Assembly: GCA_016709865.1 (NCBI GenBank)
Contig: JADJLX010000005.1
Span: 1,550,001-1,614,000, forward strand
Reading direction: 5' to 3'
DNA length: 64,000 bases
DNA from: Bacteroidales bacterium
GTDB taxonomy: Bacteria; Bacteroidota; Bacteroidia; Bacteroidales; VadinHA17
Part shown: positions 27,798 through 35,988 of the stretch, in pieces
How the letters are laid out: every line of letters begins with the position of its first letter
Numbering within the stretch: position 1 is the stretch's first letter
Notes under the pieces: model-generated
Told to the model about the DNA's origin: nothing
The model's database searches: none
Seen by the model: only the letters and a program-made list of their open reading frames with translations
Program-made: the position numbers and the translations under genes

Positions 27798-29303
27798 TTA
27801 TAATCCGGACGGACTTCCTACCCTGATCATTGCACATCTGAACCCGATATCGTCACGTGATTCTTCCTGATCTAGGAATCTTCTTGTTGCCGGGTTTAGC
27901 CAGTATGCCCTGTCTTTCCATGATCCGCCTTTGTATACTCGTGCATTATCATTGAGGAGAGTAACAAAATCCTGACTCCCCGGGGTAAGGTCCTGTGAAT
28001 ACATCCTGAGTGAACCTTTCTTACCGTCTTCAACTGTCCAGTCTGCGCCGCCAACGATAGCTGACTGAAGGTCACCGTCCCTGTAGTTTCTGTAATCACC
28101 TTTCTGGTAATTATATCTGTTTGCTACGTCGGCATCTTTTACAGTATCAATATATAGTCTTCCTAGTTTATCTTTCCCAACTACTGTTCCGTTTGCATCT
28201 CTTCTGACATCTGTGTATACGTTGCCCCTGAAAGGGTTAAAGCCATCAACATCTTCCGAGGTAAGCGGACGATAAACATCCTGCACCCATTCATTTACGT
28301 TTCCTGCCATGCAATAGAGACCGTAATCGTTTGGCCAGTATGATTTAACATCAACTGTAATACTTCCGTTATCGTTCAGGCTTCCTGCAACACCCATTAG
28401 GTCGCCTCTGCCACGAACAAAGTTTGCCATCATCTCACCACGTACTTTCGGGTCGGCGTTTCTGACAACTTCTCCATCCCATGGATAAATTCTTCTTTCA
28501 TAAACTCTTTCCTCGAAAGTATTTCCCCTGAGTGCGTATGCTGCAAATTCCCATTCAGCTTCCGTGGGGAGCCTGTAGCTTGGAAGGAGCACTCCATCCT
28601 CGAAGTTGGTTCTGCGTTCAGTCTGATTCGGATTGAGACTCTCACGAAGCTGATTCACAACTCCTTCATACAGACCTGCAAGATATGCTTCGGTATTAAA
28701 GTTTTTATCATTTAACTGGTTTGGATCGGGATTTAGTTCACCCTCATCAATCAGAATCTGCTCATTTACCCTGTCAGTTCTCCATAGGCAGAAGTCATTA
28801 GCTTTTAACCAGCTTACTCCAACAACGGGATAGTTATTATATGACGGGTGTCTGAAATAGTACTGAACATAAGGATCGTTGAAACCCATCGGACTTCTCC
28901 AGACTAAAGTGTCAGGTAGTGCTCTTCTGAAAACTTCAGGATAATCTTTGTAAACCCTGCGCAGCCAGAAAAGGTATTCACGGTAGTCGATATTCTTAAC
29001 TTCCGTCTCGTCCATGTAAAAAGATGATACAGTTACAGTTCTGGGTTTGTTGTTCCAGTCGAACATAACATCCTGCTGTACCTGGCCCATTGTAAAGCGG
29101 CCACCTTCAATAAGTACAAGACCAGGACCTGTTTTCTGATCTGCTCCGAGAGTGACCTCAAACCCGCCATTGTCAGGATTATTATATTCCCAGCCTGTTG
29201 CGGTAGAGACATTCTCATTCCCGCCTCCCTTTTTCTTGAATATACAGGATGTGAATAGTAAAACAGAAATTAAAACAATTGGTAAGGCTCTGAATTTATA
29301 CAT
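27798..29303 (-). CDS. gldJ: Type IX secretion/gliding lipoprotein GldJ
   Basis: The 501-residue product has a lipoprotein signal with the lipobox LLFTSC. A formylglycine-generating-enzyme-like (sulfatase-modifying factor) fold follows: GLVLIEGGRFTMGQV, YMDETEVKN, YPVVGVSW, LPTEAEWEFAAY, NVNEWVQDVY and GGSWKDRAYWLNP...GFRC. The ATGWEYNNPDNGGFEV block near the N-terminus fits GldJ rather than GldK. GldJ is an outer-membrane component needed for type IX secretion. ATG 29303 is chosen over 29348, because a TATATTTG box lies between them. The gene sits between a PorP/SprF-like gene and murF. Confidence 0.92.
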   Translation of the reverse strand: MYKFRALPIVLISVLLFTSCIFKKKGGGNENVSTATGWEYNNPDNGGFEVTLGADQKTGPGLVLIEGGRFTMGQVQQDVMFDWNNKPRTVTVSSFYMDETEVKNIDYREYLFWLRRVYKDYPEVFRRALPDTLVWRSPMGFNDPYVQYYFRHPSYNNYPVVGVSWLKANDFCLWRTDRVNEQILIDEGELNPDPNQLNDKNFNTEAYLAGLYEGVVNQLRESLNPNQTERRTNFEDGVLLPSYRLPTEAEWEFAAYALRGNTFEERVYERRIYPWDGEVVRNADPKVRGEMMANFVRGRGDLMGVAGSLNDNGSITVDVKSYWPNDYGLYCMAGNVNEWVQDVYRPLTSEDVDGFNPFRGNVYTDVRRDANGTVVGKDKLGRLYIDTVKDADVANRYNYQKGDYRNYRDGDLQSAIVGGADWTVEDGKKGSLRMYSQDLTPGSQDFVTLLNDNARVYKGGSWKDRAYWLNPATRRFLDQEESRDDIGFRCAMIRVGSPSGL

Positions 29304-29336
29304 AACTCCTTTAGTTTTATGGCTTTTAAGAATACT

Positions 29337-29386
29337 CAAATATAGCATTTTTTACTAAAACAATCTTTTTTTGATGCCCAAATATA
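29337..29386 (-). promoter_or_regulatory. Two -7 boxes ahead of gldJ
   Basis: Two identical minus-strand TATATTTG boxes, at 29337-29344 and 29379-29386, lie 34 and 76 bases before ATG 29303. Either could drive gldJ separately from the upstream gene; no perfect -33 element was found for either. Confidence 0.5.
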
Positions 29387-29387
29387 A

Positions 29388-30350
29388 CTACAATTTAGGA
29401 AAATTTATTGTTTTAATTGTTTTTCTTTTATCAACATTATTTAAACTGAATGCCAATCCTGTCTGATGAAGAAGTGAGAAAGGCATCATATTATTTCCTG
29501 ATGAAATATTAAAACGATAATTGTAATATACACTCATTCTGCCTGCTTTTACCGAAAACCCTGTCTGCATATTTATATTATCCCAATTATCATCTAATAA
29601 TAATGCATTGAATGACAAATAATTACTTTCAAAAACAGTTCCTGCTCCCGCAGATAAATATCCTCCCTGCATCACAATGTATCCGAGTGGTCTGAGTTTA
29701 ACATTATCTGAATTACCAAGGTTAATATCATATAAAACGTGAAGGAGAAGTTTCCTCTTAAGTTTTTCATCATGACTTAAATTTTCTGAAAGATCAGGCT
29801 CAGCAAGATGACTTACCGAAATACCGCCGGTAAGCTTACCTGTCATAATTAGAAATCCTGCTCCGATATCAAATACCGACTTTCCGGTATTAGTCATAAC
29901 ATCACCTGTTGGGTAAATAACTCCTCCAAGCGGATCAATCTGATCGGGCAGTATTGCACCATTGAAATTAAAACCCCGATGAAATACTGAAGCCGAAAGT
30001 CCTGCATTTATGAAGAGGTCTTTTCCAGCCTGCAAATAGTATGAATATGAAACTCCTCCTCTCATTTCGTTGGCTATACCACACATAAAATCATCAGACA
30101 AATAGATTCCAACTCCTCCGTGAAGCGATGGTAAATAAGAATCGTATGAAACAATAACTGAATGAAGATTATAACTGTTACCGGGGAAGTAATTATTATA
30201 CGACAACCTTATTACTCCGTCGCCTTCACTGCCGGAAAGTGCAGGGTTGTTCATAAGAATCAGCTGATAACCAGGACCTGACTCACTATCCTGCCCCTTG
30301 CAGAAGAGAGAGAAAACAACAAAAAGAGTGATAATACTAATTAGTCTCAT
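29388..30350 (-). CDS. PorP/SprF-family outer membrane beta-barrel protein
   Basis: The 320-residue product has a signal peptide (MRLISIITLFVVFSLFCKGQ) and then repeated amphipathic strands ending with a barrel-like strand near 310. NNPALSGSEGDGVIRLSY and LHGGVGIYLSDD match the PorP/SprF family, in which a barrel partners specific type IX secretion cargo. GTG 30359 is a weaker alternative start. It is divergent from porU and upstream of gldJ on the same strand, which supports a secretion role. The cargo is unknown. Confidence 0.85.
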   Translation of the reverse strand: MRLISIITLFVVFSLFCKGQDSESGPGYQLILMNNPALSGSEGDGVIRLSYNNYFPGNSYNLHSVIVSYDSYLPSLHGGVGIYLSDDFMCGIANEMRGGVSYSYYLQAGKDLFINAGLSASVFHRGFNFNGAILPDQIDPLGGVIYPTGDVMTNTGKSVFDIGAGFLIMTGKLTGGISVSHLAEPDLSENLSHDEKLKRKLLLHVLYDINLGNSDNVKLRPLGYIVMQGGYLSAGAGTVFESNYLSFNALLLDDNWDNINMQTGFSVKAGRMSVYYNYRFNISSGNNMMPFSLLHQTGLAFSLNNVDKRKTIKTINFPKL

Positions 30351-30433
30351 GAACACCACGGGTAAACTGCAATATCAACGTTATGAATCCGTTATTATTA
30401 TCATCCCGTTGATTATGCAAAAAAACAAAATAA

Positions 30434-30465
30434 GTTAGCAAAGAAAAAGCACATTTCTATCTTTG
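30434..30465 (+). promoter_or_regulatory. Promoter for porU, with a perfect -7 box
   Basis: TATCTTTG (30458-30465) matches TAnnTTTG, with a weaker TTAG -33 element (30434-30437) 20 bp upstream. The porU ATG is only 9 bases after the box, so the leader would be almost absent. Confidence 0.6.
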
Positions 30466-30474
30466 TCAGGAAGA

Positions 30475-33400
30475 ATGAAAAAAATAGTTTCAATATCACT
30501 TATTTACCTGTTTGTTTTTGTCTCTGGTCTTAGCGGACAGAAATCAGGCCAGAACTATGCCTCATCATCAGTCTTATCCTCAGGGCAATGGTACAGGATT
30601 GCAGTTTTGTCGGACGGGATTTACAGAATTGATTATTCCAGGCTGAAACAGCTGGGGCTGTTGAATCCATCGAATCCGCGGCTTTATTGTAACAATTCCG
30701 GACAGTTATCGTATTATAATAATGATCCTGCTGCTGACGACCTTAAAGAGATCCCGGTATATACATCTACAGGATCTGACGGCATATTCAATGAGGGAGA
30801 TTATCTGTTGTTCTTCGGAAAAGGTACCCACCGATGGACCTATAATGAAAAATTAAAAGATTACGATTTTCTCCGTCATAATTATTCAGATACAGCTTAT
30901 TATTTTATTACATCGTCTGCAACTACTCAGGGCAAGAGAATAATAACTCTTCAGGAACCAACCCAGGCTGCTACGTTTATCTCTTCACTGTCTGATGCTT
31001 TATATATTCATGAGATTGAAAATGAAAACCTGCTTAAATCCGGAAGGGAGTGGTTTCAACAGATACTGGATCTTGATATTAACCCCGGATTTTCCGAAAT
31101 AAGTACTACCAGCCGTTTAAAATATAAAATCAGAGTAGCTGCCAGGGCAGGAACAACAACAACATTCAGACTTTATGACGGGGGTTCGCTTAAAAAAAGC
31201 ATTCAGGTACCCGGTATAAACCTTTATAATTATACAGGTATCCAGGCACAGATAGTATCTGATACAGGTTCATTTTTGCCTTCTTCGGCTGCACCTGTTC
31301 TGCAGTTAAGGTTCTCAGGTAACAGCGAACCTGGTGCGAAGGGATGGGTCGATTTTGTTCAGCTCAAAGGCAGAAGAACAAATTCATTTACGGGGAAGCT
31401 GGTGCAATACAGCGATTCAAGATCCGTTGCACCAGGTGGTATAACCAGTTATTCAATTAAAAGCCAGATAAATGATGCTTTGATATGGGACATTTCAGAT
31501 CCGGAAAATCCTAAACAGGTATTGTTTACAAAAACAGGAGATAATATTACATTTAAATCACTCAGCGATTCATTAAAATCATTCGTTGCGTTTACTCTTT
31601 CAAATGCTTCAGTTCCTGTAATAAAAACAGCTGCTATTCCGAACCAGAATCTTCATGGCTCTGAATCTGCTGACATGATTATAGTTACTCATCCCCTGTT
31701 CAAATCGCACGCAGAAAAGCTGGCAGAAATTCACTTCGCAAACAGTGGTCTGATCTCACAAATTGTTACTCCAGTTCAGATTTACAATGAATTCTCGGGA
31801 GGTATACCGGATATTGCTGCAATCAGGAACTATGTAAGGATGAAGTACATAAAACAATCCGGAACTGATCATCCTCTCAAATATCTGCTGCTGTTTGGTG
31901 ATGGCTCGTACGAAAACAAGACGCTTCCTCCCGGTAACCCGAATTTTATTCCGACATACCAGTCGCAAAATTCAAATGTTGTTGTCAATTCATTCACATC
32001 TGATGACTTTTACGGATTACTTGAAGACGGAGAAGGTGAAGCAGACGGAACTGAGGATATTGGCATCGGGAGGATGCCTGTTTCTGATACTGCCCAGGCT
32101 GGAATAATTATTTCAAAAATTAAGAAATACCTCGATCCGGTTAACATGGGTGACTGGAAAAACATAATATGCATAACTGCAGATGACGAGGATGGCAATG
32201 CACATATGTCAGATGCTGAAGGACTTGCCAGTGTACTGAAAGACAGCGTTCCTGAATATAATATTGATAAAATCTACCTTGATGCATTTAAACAGACAAC
32301 AAATGTTGGGGGACAGTCTTATCCGGATGTAAATAAAGCAATTACCGCCAGAATAAATAACGGTTGCCTAATTTTCAACTATGTGGGTCATGGAGGAGAA
32401 GGTGGTCTTGCCCATGAGGGGGTTATCAAACCTGAAGATATTAATTCATGGAAGAACGGAGGAAAACTGCCGCTGTTCATTACTGCCACATGTGAGTTCA
32501 GCAGATTCGACGATGCAGAGATGAATGTTGCTACACATGAGCTTTTCGGAAAAACATCTGCAGGTGAAATGGTGCTTCTGAATAAAGAAGGAGGTGCAAT
32601 AGCACTTATGTCTACAACAAGGGTTGTTTACTCTGCACCGAATTTCTTTCTGAACAGGAATATTTTCAATTATGCATTCAGCCGTGATGAAGACGGGAAT
32701 GCCCTCACACTGGGTGATATTATAAGGATTGCTAAAAACAAATCAGGGAGCGGTCCGAATAAGAGGAATTTTACACTCCTTGGCGATCCTGCACTCACCC
32801 TGGCTTATCCGTGGCATGGCAAAATAATAACCGATTCTGTTAATAATGTGTCGGTTACAGAAAAAACAGATAGCCTGAAAGCCTTGTCCGTTGTGACAAT
32901 TTCAGGACATATAGAAGATAAAAACGGAGTACATATGAACTCCTTTAACGGAGTAGTCTCACCACAGGTATATGATAAAGAGAGTAAGATAAAAACTCTT
33001 GCCAATGACGGTGGACAGACTTTGGAATTCAATCTCAGGAACAGTATTATTTTTAGCGGCAAAACAAGAGCCAGAAACGGAAAGTTCAGCTTTACTTTTA
33101 TAGTTCCAAGAGATATTAACTATACTTTCGGGAATGGTAAGATCAGCTACTATGCCAATGAAAATAATGAAGATATGAACGGTAGTTTCAATAATATTAT
33201 AGTCGGAGGATTTTCAAGCACAGCCGTCTTCGATACATCTGGTCCGGTGATAAGGCTGTTTCTCAACGATACTCTCTTCAGAAACGGCGGAATCACTGAC
33301 AAAAATCCGAGGCTACTTGCGATAATAGAAGATAAGGGTGGAATAAATACTTCAGGATCGGGAATTGGTCATGATATAACTGGTTTCCTTGATAAAGAGG

Positions 33401-33897
33401 TAACACTGCCTATTGTTCTAAATAACTATTATACAAATGATTTTGATAATTATTCGAGGGGTACGATTTCTTATAATCTCACTGATCTTAGCATGGGAAG
33501 CCATTCAATAACTGTCAAGGCATGGGATAACTTCAATAACTCTTCTGAACAGACGATTTCTTTCTTTGTGGAATCTGAAGATAAATTCATTCTTAAAAAT
33601 CTTATCAATTATCCAAACCCTTTCTTCACCGAGACAAATATTACCGGAGAGCATAACAGGCCTGACACTGAGTTGGAGGTCACAATAAATATCTTTAATC
33701 TCAGCGGACGCATAATAAAAATTATTAAAACAAGGGTGCCATCAACCGGCTACTCAATCCCTCCGGTCACCTGGGACGGAAACGATGACAGCGGAAGAAG
33801 AGTGGGAAAGGGAATTTATCCCTATTCAGTTACTATTAAAGTATCGGAAGGTACCGGTGAAACAGCAAGGGCCTCAGGTCGTATGATCATTTTGTGA
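30475..33897 (+). CDS. porU: Type IX secretion system sortase PorU (C25 peptidase)
   Basis: The 1,140-residue protein has a signal peptide (MKKIVSISLIYLFVFVSGLSG), an N-terminal PorU-specific region (to about 380) and a gingipain-like C25 domain (about 390-780). The catalytic pair is visible: His639 in NYVGHGGEGG and Cys673 in TATCEFSRFDDA. A C-terminal beta domain (about 1040-1140, NYPNPFF...FNLSGRIIKII and GKGIYPYSVTI) resembles a type IX sorting domain. PorU removes sorting domains from cargo and attaches cargo to lipopolysaccharide at the cell surface. TTG 30463 gives a longer frame but lies inside the -7 box. porV follows directly. Confidence 0.95.
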   Translation: MKKIVSISLIYLFVFVSGLSGQKSGQNYASSSVLSSGQWYRIAVLSDGIYRIDYSRLKQLGLLNPSNPRLYCNNSGQLSYYNNDPAADDLKEIPVYTSTGSDGIFNEGDYLLFFGKGTHRWTYNEKLKDYDFLRHNYSDTAYYFITSSATTQGKRIITLQEPTQAATFISSLSDALYIHEIENENLLKSGREWFQQILDLDINPGFSEISTTSRLKYKIRVAARAGTTTTFRLYDGGSLKKSIQVPGINLYNYTGIQAQIVSDTGSFLPSSAAPVLQLRFSGNSEPGAKGWVDFVQLKGRRTNSFTGKLVQYSDSRSVAPGGITSYSIKSQINDALIWDISDPENPKQVLFTKTGDNITFKSLSDSLKSFVAFTLSNASVPVIKTAAIPNQNLHGSESADMIIVTHPLFKSHAEKLAEIHFANSGLISQIVTPVQIYNEFSGGIPDIAAIRNYVRMKYIKQSGTDHPLKYLLLFGDGSYENKTLPPGNPNFIPTYQSQNSNVVVNSFTSDDFYGLLEDGEGEADGTEDIGIGRMPVSDTAQAGIIISKIKKYLDPVNMGDWKNIICITADDEDGNAHMSDAEGLASVLKDSVPEYNIDKIYLDAFKQTTNVGGQSYPDVNKAITARINNGCLIFNYVGHGGEGGLAHEGVIKPEDINSWKNGGKLPLFITATCEFSRFDDAEMNVATHELFGKTSAGEMVLLNKEGGAIALMSTTRVVYSAPNFFLNRNIFNYAFSRDEDGNALTLGDIIRIAKNKSGSGPNKRNFTLLGDPALTLAYPWHGKIITDSVNNVSVTEKTDSLKALSVVTISGHIEDKNGVHMNSFNGVVSPQVYDKESKIKTLANDGGQTLEFNLRNSIIFSGKTRARNGKFSFTFIVPRDINYTFGNGKISYYANENNEDMNGSFNNIIVGGFSSTAVFDTSGPVIRLFLNDTLFRNGGITDKNPRLLAIIEDKGGINTSGSGIGHDITGFLDKEVTLPIVLNNYYTNDFDNYSRGTISYNLTDLSMGSHSITVKAWDNFNNSSEQTISFFVESEDKFILKNLINYPNPFFTETNITGEHNRPDTELEVTINIFNLSGRIIKIIKTRVPSTGYSIPPVTWDGNDDSGRRVGKGIYPYSVTIKVSEGTGETARASGRMIIL

Positions 33898-33930
33898 CAG
33901 TTACACAATATTTCGGGCGAAAATTTGTTT

Positions 33931-33938
33931 TATATTTG
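33931..33938 (+). promoter_or_regulatory. -7 box ahead of porV
   Basis: TATATTTG is a perfect TAnnTTTG match 27 bases before ATG 33966. A -33 match at 19-20 bp is absent. porV may therefore be transcribed independently as well as with porU. Confidence 0.5.
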
Positions 33939-33965
33939 CACAATCGTAGAATCTTAATTACAGGC

Positions 33966-35132
33966 ATGAAGAAAAAGTTAGCTATTATATTATTATTACT
34001 CGTGGCCCTATCGGGCAAGACGGTACTCTTCTCTCAGGATCTGAATGCAATACAGACTGTTGTACCCTTCCTTACTATTGCTCCTGATTCCCGTTCAGGA
34101 GGTATGGGTGACGTAGGTGCTGCAACATCACCTGATGTTTACAGCATGCACTGGAATCCTGCAAAATTTGCTTTTATCGACGGCGAAGGCGGTGTGGGAG
34201 TATCCTATTCTCCATGGCTGAGGAACCTTGTTCCTGATATAAATATTGCTTATCTGACCGGATATAAGAGGATTGACGACAAACAGGTAGTTAGCGGAAG
34301 CTTAATATATTCATCACTCGGACTTGTACCGCTAACAGATGAATGGGGAAATCCGCTGCGGGATATTAATCCTAATGAATTTGCCATTGACGCCGGATAT
34401 TCAAGGGTCTTTGCAGAAAATCTTTCAGGAGGACTTGCTTTCAGATTTATTTATTCAAACCTCACAAGTGGTTTTTCCGCAGGAGGTGAAGATACAAAAC
34501 CAGGTACTTCATTTGCTGCCGATATTTCAGGTTATTATAATAAGGATGTTACAATTCTCAGTAAAGACGGACAACTGGCATTCGGACTTATTTTTTCCAA
34601 TATCGGTTCAAAAATGAGTTACTCTGATGCTCAGACTTCTGATTTTATTCCAATGAATTTGCGGATAGGCAGTTCAGGTACAATTGAACTTGATCAGTAT
34701 AATAAAATCAGTGTTTCCTTTGACATAAATAAACTTCTGGTACCTACAACACCCCAGTATAGCACATCAAATGCAGATAGTATTATTGCAGGGAAAGATC
34801 CCAATGTAGCTGTCCCTGTAGCTATATTCCAGTCATTTATTGATGCTCCGGGCGGTTTTAAAGAGGAACTCCATGAGCTGACATATTCATATGGAGTTGA
34901 GTACTGGTACAACAGTCAGTTTGCTATCAGAGGCGGATATTTTCATGAGAATGAAACAAAGGGAAACAGAAAATATTTTACTGCAGGTGCAGGTTTCAGA
35001 CTTAAGATATTCACAATAGATTTCTCCTACCTGATGCCACTCACTCAAAATCATCCTCTCGCACGTACTCTGAGGTTTTCCCTCGCATTCGACTTTAATG
35101 CTTTGAGAAACGCAGGCAGATCAAAGGGATGA
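33966..35132 (+). CDS. porV: Type IX secretion outer membrane protein PorV
   Basis: The 388-residue product has a signal peptide (MKKKLAIILLLLVALSGKTVLFSQ) and a FadL-like beta-barrel. The block IAPDSRSGGMGDVGAATSPD, then MHWNPAKFAF and the final LAFDFNALRN strand are characteristic of PorV (LptO). PorV carries cargo from the translocon to the PorU sortase. A GTG at 33894 would extend the frame into porU, but it lacks a signal sequence and lies upstream of the -7 box. The ispF start overlaps its stop codon. Confidence 0.95.
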   Translation: MKKKLAIILLLLVALSGKTVLFSQDLNAIQTVVPFLTIAPDSRSGGMGDVGAATSPDVYSMHWNPAKFAFIDGEGGVGVSYSPWLRNLVPDINIAYLTGYKRIDDKQVVSGSLIYSSLGLVPLTDEWGNPLRDINPNEFAIDAGYSRVFAENLSGGLAFRFIYSNLTSGFSAGGEDTKPGTSFAADISGYYNKDVTILSKDGQLAFGLIFSNIGSKMSYSDAQTSDFIPMNLRIGSSGTIELDQYNKISVSFDINKLLVPTTPQYSTSNADSIIAGKDPNVAVPVAIFQSFIDAPGGFKEELHELTYSYGVEYWYNSQFAIRGGYFHENETKGNRKYFTAGAGFRLKIFTIDFSYLMPLTQNHPLARTLRFSLAFDFNALRNAGRSKG

Positions 35133-35611
35133 ATATCAGAATTGGCCAGGGAATCGATTTTCACAGACTTGAAAAAGGATTAAACCTTTGGCTGGGAGGA
35201 GTACAAATACCTGCTTCAAAGGGATGTGTTGCCCACTCCGACGGAGATGTCCTTCTTCATTCTATATGTGATGCACTTCTGGGTGCTGCCGGTTTAAGAG
35301 ATATAGGATTTTATTTTCCTGATTCAAGCGCAGAGTTTAAAGGTATCGACAGCAAAATCATACTCAAAAGGACATTCGATCTGATAAAAGCAAAAGGATT
35401 CAGCGTCGTTAATATAGATGGTACGGTTTGCCTTGAGAATCCAAAAATCTCTCCATTTATTGAGGAAATGAGAAGCACAATCTCTGCTATCGTTAATACA
35501 GATGCTGAAAATATTACAATTAAGGCTACCACAACTGAAAAGCTTGGATTCACCGGACGTGAAGAGGGAGTAGTTGCACTCGCCGTTGTATTGCTTAACC
35601 GCCAGACTTAA
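35129..35611 (+). CDS. ispF: 2-C-methyl-D-erythritol 2,4-cyclodiphosphate synthase
   Basis: The 160-residue enzyme makes the cyclodiphosphate in the MEP route to isoprenoids. Visible signatures are GQGIDFHRL with the Asp and His zinc ligands, AHSDGDVLLHSICDALLGA, DIGFYFPD and TTTEKLGFTGREEG. Length matches the family. It overlaps the porV stop by 4 bases (ATGA), so translation may be coupled, although the functions are unrelated. Confidence 0.96.
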   Translation: MNIRIGQGIDFHRLEKGLNLWLGGVQIPASKGCVAHSDGDVLLHSICDALLGAAGLRDIGFYFPDSSAEFKGIDSKIILKRTFDLIKAKGFSVVNIDGTVCLENPKISPFIEEMRSTISAIVNTDAENITIKATTTEKLGFTGREEGVVALAVVLLNRQT

Positions 35612-35622
35612 GATAGATTATA

Positions 35623-35988
35623 ATGGAGAAAACTACTTTGGTACTTGGAGCAAGTCCGAATCCTGACAGATTCGCATATAAGGCCATCAGAAGTCTGCAG
35701 AGGAGAAATATTCCCGTTATTGCTATTGGCAGAAGAGATGTCGATCTTGGTAATCTGCAGATAAGAAAAGGTATGCCAGCCGATTTAGGAAGTGTACATA
35801 CCATAACAGTGTACATGAATGCAAAAAATCAGAAAGAGTTTTACGATTATATTCTTTCACTTACCCCAAAAAGAATAATATTTAATCCGGGAACTTCAAA
35901 TCCGGAACTTGCTGAAACAGCCAGGAAGAAAGGTATTGAAGTTGTTGAAGATTGTATGCTGGTGATGCTTAATACAGGAAAGTTTTGA
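35623..35988 (+). CDS. CoA-binding (Rossmann) domain protein
   Basis: This 121-residue protein is a single CoA-binding domain: LVLGASPNPDRFAYKAIRSL, then IGRRD, the switch-like block TPKRIIFNPGT and NPEL...EVVEDCMLVML. Small stand-alone members of this family bind CoA or acyl-CoA; their role is not established. It lies 11 bases after ispF, and its 3' end overlaps the opposite-strand hutU gene by 20 bases. Confidence 0.9.
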   Translation: MEKTTLVLGASPNPDRFAYKAIRSLQRRNIPVIAIGRRDVDLGNLQIRKGMPADLGSVHTITVYMNAKNQKEFYDYILSLTPKRIIFNPGTSNPELAETARKKGIEVVEDCMLVMLNTGKF

